A stretch of 64,000 bases of DNA from Orrella dioscoreae (GTDB lineage: Bacteria > Pseudomonadota > Gammaproteobacteria > Burkholderiales > Burkholderiaceae_B): assembly GCF_900089455.2 (NCBI RefSeq), contig NZ_LT907988.1, positions 1,488,001 to 1,552,000 on the forward strand. Reading direction: 5' to 3'. This document shows positions 57,178 through 64,000 of the stretch, one piece after another. The first letter of the stretch is position 1; each line of letters begins with the position of its first letter. Both the position numbers and the translations under genes were made by a program. The notes under the pieces are model-generated. The model made no database searches, was not told the DNA's origin, and saw only the letters and a list, made by a program, of their open reading frames with translations.

Positions 57178-57185
57178 CGGATTAT

Positions 57186-58154
57186 ATGCCGCTTTCCGCA
57201 ATGCGCAAAGAAAACCCACCTTCCGCCCCCATTTATGCTGTCCGCATGGTCGAAGTGGAGGCGGAGTACGACGGCCAGCGCCTGGACAATTTCCTGCTGC
57301 GCCTGTGCAAGGGCGTGCCCAAGAGCCACCTCTACAAGGCCATCCGTGGCGGGGAAGTGCGGGTCAACAAGGGCCGCGCCTCGGCCGATACCCGCCTGTC
57401 CGCGGGGGACACGGTCCGCATTCCGCCGCTGCGCCTGCCCGAGCCGGGCGCGCCCCGGCCGGTGCCGGGCACGGAATTCCCCATCATCCATGAAGACGAC
57501 GCCCTGCTCGTGGTGGACAAGCCCGCGGGCGTGGCGGTGCACGGCGGCAGCGGCGTGTCCTTCGGCGTCATCGAGCAGTTGCGCGCGGCGCGGCCCGACG
57601 CCCGGTTCCTGGAGCTGGTGCACCGGCTGGACCGCGAAACCTCGGGCCTGCTCATGATCGCCAAGACCCGCAAGGCGCTGCTGGCGCTGCACGAGATGCT
57701 GCGCGAGGGCGGCAGCCGCAAGCACTATTACGCGCTGGTGGAGGGCGACTGGGTCAACGACCGCCAGCACGTGAAGCTGCCGCTGCTGAAATGGACCACC
57801 AAAAGCGGCGAGCGCCGCGTGAAGGTGGATGCCACCGGCCAGCAGGCCCACACCATCGTCTCGCGCGTGCAGCGCTATGGCGGGCGCTACAGCCTGGTCG
57901 ACGCCGAACTGCGCACCGGCCGCACCCACCAGATCCGTGTCCACCTGGCCGCCAGCGGCTTTCCCATCGTGGGCGACGACAAATACGGGCGCGACGAGAC
58001 CCGCGAGGCATTCGCCCGCGCGGGCTTCGCGCGCATGTTCCTGCATGCCCGCTCGCTGGCGCTGCCGCACCCCGTCAGCGGCGAGACGCTGCAGCTCGAG
58101 GCGCCGTTGCCGCCAGCCTGCCAGGCGGTTCTCAAGCGACTGGAGACCGAATAG
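57186..58154 (+). CDS. rluC: 23S rRNA pseudouridine synthase (RluC type)
   Basis: A 322-residue enzyme that makes pseudouridines in 23S rRNA (positions 955, 2504 and 2580 in E. coli). The N-terminal S4 domain (about 30-90; DGQRLDNFLLRLCKGVPKSH) is followed by the catalytic core with D149 in LVHRLDRETSGLL and RTGRTHQIRVHLAASG. Start choice is uncertain: ATG 57186, ATG 57201 and an upstream ATG 57132 are in frame and none has a strong ribosome site. Divergent from rne, the usual neighbour. Confidence 0.93.
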   Translation: MPLSAMRKENPPSAPIYAVRMVEVEAEYDGQRLDNFLLRLCKGVPKSHLYKAIRGGEVRVNKGRASADTRLSAGDTVRIPPLRLPEPGAPRPVPGTEFPIIHEDDALLVVDKPAGVAVHGGSGVSFGVIEQLRAARPDARFLELVHRLDRETSGLLMIAKTRKALLALHEMLREGGSRKHYYALVEGDWVNDRQHVKLPLLKWTTKSGERRVKVDATGQQAHTIVSRVQRYGGRYSLVDAELRTGRTHQIRVHLAASGFPIVGDDKYGRDETREAFARAGFARMFLHARSLALPHPVSGETLQLEAPLPPACQAVLKRLETE

Positions 58155-58201
58155 ATGTCCGTGTTCCATCCTTCCATCCGTTTTTCGGCCCAGGAGGCCT
58201 G

Positions 58202-58855
58202 ATGCAATACAGCCTGATCGTTTTCGACTGGGACGGCACGCTGATGGACTCCACCCACAGCATCGTCGCCGCCATCCAGGGCGCCTGCCGGGATCTCGAC
58301 CTGCCCGTGCCCTCGGTGTCCTCGGCCAGCTGGGTGATCGGCCTGTCCCTGGAAACGGCCTTGCGCCGCGCGGTGCCGGATCTCACCGCGGCACTCATGC
58401 CGCGTTTCCTCGAGCGCTATCGCATCCACTACCTGACGCGCGATCCCGAGCTGCGCCTGTTCGAAGGCATCCCCGGGCTGCTGGACGACCTGGCCGGGCG
58501 CGAGGTGCGGCTGGCGGTTGCCACCGGCAAGAGCCGGGTGGGACTGGACCGGGTGCTGGCCACCACGGGCCTGGGGCCGCGCTTCGAAACCACCCGCTGC
58601 GCCGATGAAAGCTTCAGCAAGCCGCACCCGGCCATGCTGCACGAGATCATGGACGAGCTGGACGTGGCGCCTGATCAGGTGCTGATGGTGGGCGACACTT
58701 CGCATGACCTGCAGATGGCCGTCAATGCCGGCGTGCATGGCCTGGGCGTGACCTATGGCGCGCACACGCTGGATGATCTGGTGCGTTGCGGCCCGCAGGG
58801 CGTGGTCGGCGACGTGCCGGCCTTGCGCGACTGGCTGCTGGCGCGCGTGCGCTAG
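58202..58855 (+). CDS. HAD-superfamily phosphatase (Gph-like)
   Basis: A 217-residue haloacid dehalogenase-type hydrolase. Motif I is VFDWDGTLMDS with D9 and D11, followed by a helical cap. Motif II/III are VATGKSRVGLD and FSKPHPAMLHEI, and motif IV is MVGDTSHDLQMA. It resembles phosphoglycolate phosphatase but the substrate is not certain. AGGAGG lies four bases before ATG 58202. It follows rluC by 47 bp, a conserved pairing in betaproteobacteria. Confidence 0.9.
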   Translation: MQYSLIVFDWDGTLMDSTHSIVAAIQGACRDLDLPVPSVSSASWVIGLSLETALRRAVPDLTAALMPRFLERYRIHYLTRDPELRLFEGIPGLLDDLAGREVRLAVATGKSRVGLDRVLATTGLGPRFETTRCADESFSKPHPAMLHEIMDELDVAPDQVLMVGDTSHDLQMAVNAGVHGLGVTYGAHTLDDLVRCGPQGVVGDVPALRDWLLARVR

Positions 58856-58856
58856 T

Positions 58857-58883
58857 CGCCCCAGGGCAAGGAACCCCGGGGCG
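58857..58883 (+). terminator. Hairpin after the HAD phosphatase gene
   Basis: CGCCCC-A-GGG and CCC-C-GGGGCG form a stem with a 7-base loop, beginning two bases after the stop codon. No T run, so only a possible terminator. Confidence 0.4.
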
Positions 58884-59030
58884 GCGGGCCTGTCCAAGCG
58901 GACGGCGCGCGGCGCCCGGGCGCAGGAAGGTCTGATTCAGCCCCGGGTCATGCGTGTGGCGGTATCCTGACCTGTCGTCGTGCCGCCGGTCCGGCCAGGC
59001 ATCTGCCGCCGGACATTACGGGAGCCTGCC

Positions 59031-60014
<984 letters not shown>

Positions 60015-60065
60015 CCGCCCGCCCTCCTGTGCCTGGCCGCGCGCGGCAATGAGAGGCCCGCCCGC

Positions 60066-60674
60066 ATGGATGCCCGCCAGGTAGACCGCTGCAAGCCCCT
60101 GCTGTTCGTGCTGGGGCTGTTCCCGCTGGCGCGCTGGGTCTGGCTGGGTGTCACCGACCAGTTGACGGCGAATCCCATCGAGTTCCTGACCCGTTCCGCG
60201 GGCACCTGGACGCTGGTGTGCCTGATGGTGACGCTGGCGATCACGCCCTTGCGCCGCCTGCTGGGCATGCCCGCGCTGTTGCGGTGGCGGCGGATGTGCG
60301 GGCTGTACACCTTCTTCTATGCCACCCTGCATCTGCTGACCTGGGCCTGGTGGGACCAGGGCTTCGACCTGGCAGGCATGGTGGCTGACACCCTGCAGCG
60401 CCCCTTCGTGGCGGTGGGGCTGGCGGCCTTTTTCCTGATGAGCCTGCTGGCGCTGACGTCCACGCGTGGCTGGATGCGGCGCCTGGGCGGCAACTGGCAG
60501 CGCCTGCATCGCGCCATCTATCCCATCGGCGTGCTGGCCATCGTCCATTACTGGCTGCACAAGGCGGGCAAGAACGATTACGCCGAGGTGGTGATCTATG
60601 GCGGCCTGCTGGCGGCGCTGCTGGGATGGCGGCTGGTGGCGTGGTGGCGCGCGCGGCGGCTGGCTGCCGCCTGA
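60066..60674 (+). CDS. msrQ: MsrQ, heme-binding membrane subunit of the MsrPQ system
   Basis: A 202-residue inner-membrane b-type cytochrome with about six helices that passes quinone-pool electrons to MsrP. Typical segments are TRSAGTWTLVCLMVTLAITP, RRMCGLYTFFYATLHLLTWA (heme histidine), and WQRLHRAIYPIGVLAIVHYW with two further histidines. ATG 60066 follows a GAGAGG-like site. A hairpin follows its stop. Confidence 0.94.
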   Translation: MDARQVDRCKPLLFVLGLFPLARWVWLGVTDQLTANPIEFLTRSAGTWTLVCLMVTLAITPLRRLLGMPALLRWRRMCGLYTFFYATLHLLTWAWWDQGFDLAGMVADTLQRPFVAVGLAAFFLMSLLALTSTRGWMRRLGGNWQRLHRAIYPIGVLAIVHYWLHKAGKNDYAEVVIYGGLLAALLGWRLVAWWRARRLAAA

Positions 60675-60682
60675 TCGCCGGG

Positions 60683-60701
60683 CGGCCCATTGCATGGGCC
60701 G
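60683..60701 (+). terminator. Hairpin after msrQ
   Basis: CGGCCCAT-TGC-ATGGGCCG, a perfect 8 bp stem, nine bases after the msrQ stop and lacking a T run. Possible terminator or insulator before the BenE gene. Confidence 0.45.
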
Positions 60702-60788
60702 GGGACGGTCCTTTGCGTTAAGCTTGCCCCCTTCCCGGCGGCCGCGTGGCGTCCTCGCGCGGCGGGGATCGTTATCGAGAGTTCGGTC

Positions 60789-62012
60789 ATGGCCACCCCG
60801 TCTGGGTCCGGCCCCGCCCCGCGGGACCAGGATGCCGCGCTGCCGCCCCTGCGATTGGCGGATTTTTCCCTGTCCTCGATGGTGGCTGGCTTCATCTGCG
60901 TGCTGGTGGGGTTCACCAGCTCCATCGTCATCGTCTTCCAGGCCGCGCAGGCCAGCGGCGCCGGGCCGGCGGAAACCGCCTCGTGGATCTGGGCGCTGGG
61001 CATCGGCTGCGGGCTCACCTCCATCGGGCTGTCCTTGCGTTACCGACAGCCCATCGTCACGGCATGGTCCACGCCGGGCGCGGCCCTGATCGCGGCGGGC
61101 GCCATGGGCGCAACCTTGCCGCAGGCCACCGGCGCCTTCCTGGCGGTGGGGGCGCTGGTCTTCCTGTGCGGCATCACCAAGGGGTTCGAGCGCGCGATCT
61201 CGCGCATTCCCCTGCCCATGGCCTCGGCCATGCTGGCGGGTGTGCTGCTGCGCTTCGGCCTGGATGTCTTCGTCGCCATGCAGACGCGCCAGGCGCTGGT
61301 CCTGGGCATGTGCGTGGCCTACCTCGTCGGCCGCCGCGCCTGGCCGCGCTATGCCGTCCTGGGCGCGCTGCTCGTCGGCCTGGGCGTGGCCGGCGCGCAG
61401 GGCCTGCTGCATTGGGGCGACGTGCGCATCGCCGTGGCGGTGCCGGTGTTCACGATGCCCGAGTTCTCCTGGGACGTCATGGTGGGCGTGGCCCTGCCGC
61501 TTTTCATCGTCACGATGGCCTCGCAGAACGTGCCGGGCGTGGCGACCCTGCGCGCCGCAGGCTACAACGCCCCCATCTCGCCGCTGATTTCCTGTTGCGG
61601 CGCCGCCACGACGGTGCTGGCGCCTTTCGGCGGCTTCAGCGTGAACCTGGCCGCGATCACGGCTGCCATCTGCATGGGCCCCGATGCGCACGAGGACCGC
61701 AACAAGCGCTATACCGCGGCCATCTGCGCGGGCGGCGTCTATCTGCTGGCCGGGGTGTTCGGCGCGACGCTGGTGTCGCTGCTGGCGGCGTTTCCGCGCG
61801 AGCTGGTGATCGCCATTGCAGGCATCGCGCTCATCAACACCATCGGCAGCGGCCTGGCCACCGCCATGCGCGACGAGACGCAGCGCGAGCCGGCCATGAT
61901 CACCTTCCTCATCACCGCCTCGGGCGTGACGCTGGGCGGCATCGGTTCGGCGTTCTGGGGACTGGTGGGCGGCGTGCTGACGCTGCTCGTGCTGCGCGCG
62001 CGCCGCGCCTGA
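60789..62012 (+). CDS. BenE-family transporter (benzoate/H+ symporter type)
   Basis: A 407-residue inner-membrane protein with about 11-12 hydrophobic segments. It matches the BenE family by SSMVAGFICVLVGFTSSIVI, RYRQPIVTAWSTPGAALIAA, MASQNVPGVATLRAAGY and SCCGAATTVLAPFGGFSVN. The namesake carries benzoate with protons, but most relatives lack a proven substrate and no aromatic-degradation genes are near, so the cargo is unknown. ATG 60789 is the only start that avoids a long unconserved leader. Confidence 0.9.
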   Translation: MATPSGSGPAPRDQDAALPPLRLADFSLSSMVAGFICVLVGFTSSIVIVFQAAQASGAGPAETASWIWALGIGCGLTSIGLSLRYRQPIVTAWSTPGAALIAAGAMGATLPQATGAFLAVGALVFLCGITKGFERAISRIPLPMASAMLAGVLLRFGLDVFVAMQTRQALVLGMCVAYLVGRRAWPRYAVLGALLVGLGVAGAQGLLHWGDVRIAVAVPVFTMPEFSWDVMVGVALPLFIVTMASQNVPGVATLRAAGYNAPISPLISCCGAATTVLAPFGGFSVNLAAITAAICMGPDAHEDRNKRYTAAICAGGVYLLAGVFGATLVSLLAAFPRELVIAIAGIALINTIGSGLATAMRDETQREPAMITFLITASGVTLGGIGSAFWGLVGGVLTLLVLRARRA

Positions 62013-62014
62013 GT

Positions 62015-62035
62015 CCAGGCCTGCGCAGGGCCTGG
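62015..62035. terminator. Hairpin between converging BenE and amidase genes
   Basis: CCAGGCC (62015-62021) and GGCCTGG (62029-62035) with a 7-base loop, placed in the 28 bp between the two stops. No T run. Confidence 0.4.
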
Positions 62036-62040
62036 CGGCC

Positions 62041-62850
62041 TCAATCCGGCAGGCTTTCCAGGATGGCGGCGCTTTCGGCGTCGAAGGCGCCGTCGAAATC
62101 CGACGGGCGGTAATGCAGCTGGAAGGCCTTCAGCGCGCGCAGCGTGTCCTCGTCGGCCTGCCCGTGACGTGATGGCGCATACCCGACGCGCGCCAGTTGC
62201 GCCTGGAACCAGGCGACATCCGGCACGCCCTCACGCTGGTAGCGCGCCTGGCGTTCGGCGGCGGCCGCTTCGTCATACCAGCGCCCCAGGCCGGCCTGGG
62301 CCAGCGCCCGCCAGGGGAAGAGCGGGCCCGGGTCCAGCTTGCGCCCCGGCGCGATATCGCTGTGGGCCACGATGTTCCCGGGCGCGATGCCGTGGCGCCG
62401 GACGATGCCGCGCAGCAGTTCGGTCAGCGCCTCGATCTGCGAGGGCGAGTAGGGCGTGCGCCAGTGCAGGACGCCCGCCGCGTCGCGTTCCCAGCCCGGA
62501 TTCACGATCTCGATGCCGATGCTGCTGTTGTTGAGCCAGGTGCGTCCGTGCCAGGCGCTGTCGCCGGCGTGCCAGGCGCTGCGGTTCTCGTCGACCAGTT
62601 GCAGGATGCGGGCGGGCGCATCGTCGGTGACGAGATAGTGGCTGCTGACGCGGCCCCGAGTCAGGATGGAGAGCGAGCGCTCGGTGCTGGCCGTGGTGTA
62701 GTGCAGCACCACGAAGCGCACGCGGCTGTTCTGCGAGACCGCCGTGTGGCTGGTGTCAATGGGATAGCGCGGGCCGCTTGCGCAGCCCGCCAGGACGGCC
62801 AGCGCCGCCAGGCAGGCAAGCGCGCGCAGGGGGCGGGCCGCCGCTTGCAT
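62041..62850 (-). CDS. N-acetylmuramoyl-L-alanine amidase, AmiD-like lipoprotein
   Basis: A 269-residue zinc amidase that cuts muropeptides between MurNAc and L-alanine at the envelope. The lipoprotein signal ends at LAVLAGC (C23). The amidase_2 domain (about 40-185) has H50 in VVLHYT, SIGIEIVNPG and the zinc site HSDIAPGRKLDPGPLFPW. A small C-terminal peptidoglycan-binding-like domain follows (about 205-265; TLRALKAFQLHYRPSDFDG). These features match AmiD rather than cytosolic AmpD. Its start overlaps the methyltransferase stop by one base. Confidence 0.93.
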   Translation of the reverse strand: MQAAARPLRALACLAALAVLAGCASGPRYPIDTSHTAVSQNSRVRFVVLHYTTASTERSLSILTRGRVSSHYLVTDDAPARILQLVDENRSAWHAGDSAWHGRTWLNNSSIGIEIVNPGWERDAAGVLHWRTPYSPSQIEALTELLRGIVRRHGIAPGNIVAHSDIAPGRKLDPGPLFPWRALAQAGLGRWYDEAAAAERQARYQREGVPDVAWFQAQLARVGYAPSRHGQADEDTLRALKAFQLHYRPSDFDGAFDAESAAILESLPD

Positions 62851-63590
62851 CAGGCCGCCAGGAACAGGAACAGCGTGGCCTGCTTGTCCAGGTCCGGGGC
62901 CGGGCCCTGCTTCCACTGGGCGATGGTCTGCGTGCGGATCCACTCGGTGGGCGTGGTCAGCGAACGCGCGATGCATAGCCGCGTGTCGCCACGCAGGCTG
63001 GCCAGCAGCGTGCCGAACATGGCGCCGTTGCGGTAGGGGGTTTCGATCAGCATCTGCGTCTGATTGGCGCGGGCCGACTGTTGTTCCCAGGTTTTCAGCT
63101 GGTGGGCGCGTTCCTCGGGATTGACCGGGGCATAACCGTGGAAAGCGAAGCGCTGGCCGTCCAGGCCGCTGGCCATGAGGCCCAGCAGGATGGAGGAGGG
63201 CCCCACCCAGGGCTTGACCGTGTGGCCGCCTGCGTGCGCCAGTTCGACCACGCGCGCGCCGGGGTCGGCCACCGCGGGGCAGCCCGCCTCGGACACCAGG
63301 CCGATCTCGGCGCCGGCCTTCAGCGGCTTGATCCATTCACGCAGTTGCGAGATATCGGTGCGCGCCTCCAGCGTATGGATGGTGATTTCCTGGATGGGGC
63401 GCACGGCGCCCACCTGTTTCAGGAAGGCGCGCGCCGTCTTGGCGTTCTCGGCGATGTAGGTGTCCAGGCGCGCCGCCAGCGCCCGCGCATCGGCGGGCAG
63501 CCAGCTGTCGACCGGTGCGTCGCCCAGGCCGACGGGAATCAGGTGCAGGGTGCCGCTCTGCCTGCTCATCGGGCTGTTCGGCGCGCTCAT
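62850..63590 (-). CDS. SAM-dependent methyltransferase, RsmI-like (tetrapyrrole methylase fold)
   Basis: A 246-residue protein of the tetrapyrrole/corrin methylase superfamily. GTLHLIPVGLGDAP marks the N-terminus (RsmI has GTLYIVATPIGN). GLVSEAGCPAVADPGARVV is the SAM-site loop, and GPSSILLGLMASGL and ETPYRNGAMFGTLLA follow. It is probably a paralogue of 16S rRNA 2'-O-methyltransferase RsmI, not RsmI itself; the target is unknown. The start overlaps the yceF stop by four bases, so the maf-methyltransferase-amidase genes form one coupled run. Confidence 0.88.
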   Translation of the reverse strand: MSAPNSPMSRQSGTLHLIPVGLGDAPVDSWLPADARALAARLDTYIAENAKTARAFLKQVGAVRPIQEITIHTLEARTDISQLREWIKPLKAGAEIGLVSEAGCPAVADPGARVVELAHAGGHTVKPWVGPSSILLGLMASGLDGQRFAFHGYAPVNPEERAHQLKTWEQQSARANQTQMLIETPYRNGAMFGTLLASLRGDTRLCIARSLTTPTEWIRTQTIAQWKQGPAPDLDKQATLFLFLAA

Positions 63591-64000
63591 GCCTGCTCCA
63601 GCTGGTCCAGCGGATCCAGGCCGAAGGCCGTCAGCATGTCGGTGAGCGCGATGAGCGGCAGGCCGATGATGGCCGTCGGGTCATCGCTGCGCATTTCCGC
63701 CATCAGCGCGATGCCCAGGCTTTCCGCCTTGGCGCTGCCGGCGGTATCGTAGGGGCGTTCCGTCCGCAGGTAGCGCGTGATGGCCGCATCCGTCAGCGTG
63801 CGGAAGCGGCACAGGGTGATCACGTCGCGGACGTCGTCGCGGCTGCCGTCGGTGACGGCCAGGGCGCTGTGGAAGGCGACTTCCTGCCCCGACAGCTGCC
63901 GCAACTGGGCGTGGGCCTGTTCGAAGCCGCCAGGCTTGCCGATGGGCTCGCCGCCGAGGGTGGCCACCTGGTCCGAACCGATCACGAGCGCGCCGGGGTG
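63587..64000 (-). CDS. Maf/YceF-family nucleotide pyrophosphatase (N-terminus outside window)
   Basis: The last 137 codons of a house-cleaning NTP pyrophosphatase of the Maf family. At the edge it reads HPGALVIGSDQVA with the catalytic-type aspartate, then GEPIGKPGGFEQAHAQLRQL and VTLCRFRTLTDAAITRYLR (split around ITL). KAESLGIALM and IIGLPLIALTDMLTAFG complete the family end. The SDQV form and the neighbourhood of rluC point to the YceF group, which acts on 7-methyl-GTP. The start codon and the first ~70 residues lie beyond the window. Confidence 0.92.
   Translation of the reverse strand, partial: HPGALVIGSDQVATLGGEPIGKPGGFEQAHAQLRQLSGQEVAFHSALAVTDGSRDDVRDVITLCRFRTLTDAAITRYLRTERPYDTAGSAKAESLGIALMAEMRSDDPTAIIGLPLIALTDMLTAFGLDPLDQLEQA

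Larger units (their letters stand above)
56689..57185. other. rne/rluC divergent spacer (497 bp)
   Basis: The gap holds the leaders of both genes. Near rne is the hairpin at 56711-56732 and near rluC the hairpin at 57158-57177, both listed separately. The central part (about 56880-57080) is less GC-rich and probably contains the promoters. In E. coli the long rne leader is where RNase E acts to control its own message; a similar role is inferred. No protein gene is evident. Confidence 0.6.

Overview
This is 64 kb of a high-GC, densely packed chromosome from a betaproteobacterium, most likely family Alcaligenaceae (Bordetella or Achromobacter type). The evidence is a RisA/RisS-like OmpR/EnvZ pair, a Bug-family (TctC-like) periplasmic binding protein, a PagL lipid A deacylase, an intracellular PHB depolymerase, two branched-chain-amino-acid type ABC clusters and a TsaB-RimI fusion. 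The species call is inference from gene content. No rRNA, tRNA, CRISPR array or prophage was seen. The only intact mobile element is one IS3-family (IS150-like) insertion sequence.

Layout. 1-5.8 kb: the end of a glucarate dehydratase gene, then a leftward sugar-acid style operon (DapA-family aldolase/dehydratase, Bug binding protein, enolase-superfamily dehydratase, porin) divergent from a GntR/FadR regulator; an AT-rich dyad overlaps the operon's -10 box. 5.8-17.3 kb: housekeeping genes (small hypothetical, serB, mfd, ispD-ispF, ahpC, risS-risA, tsaB-rimI fusion, type 4 uracil-DNA glycosylase). 17.3-18.8 kb: the IS, inserted into what was a nearly perfect two-way terminator between the glycosylase gene and lplT. 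18.8-27.2 kb: lplT, smc, zipA-like gene, ligA. 27.3-30.4 kb: a DUF72 remnant, a RidA-family gene preceded by a near-perfect SoxR-type box, then a leftward msrB-yciB-bolA-PPIase run. 30.5-40.3 kb: two converging liv-type ABC transporter clusters, one with a LivM-LivG fusion and one with a LivF whose Walker A lysine is arginine. 40.4-44.4 kb: nth-rnfB, phaZ, ferredoxin reductase and 7Fe ferredoxin. 44.6-52.6 kb: pncB, a second ridA-like gene, mtfA, relA, trpB-trpA-accD. 52.9-64 kb: pagL, rne divergent from rluC, a HAD phosphatase, msrPQ, a BenE transporter, an AmiD-like lipoprotein amidase, an RsmI-like methyltransferase and the 5' part-truncated end of a Maf/YceF gene.

Working together: the first 5 kb probably takes up and degrades a sugar acid under GntR control. 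ispD-ispF supply isoprenoid precursors, trpA/trpB/accD are biosynthetic, and mfd, ligA, nth and the glycosylase are DNA repair. msrB and msrPQ repair oxidised methionine in the cytoplasm and periplasm, and the SoxR-like site suggests redox control of the nearby ridA. Most of the window is ordinary core genome. The best candidates for a second look are the SoxR-type promoter at 27.7 kb, the IS in the terminator with its own protective hairpin, the Walker A variant LivF, and the repeated sites in front of the second liv operon. I did not find a clearly new multi-gene system.
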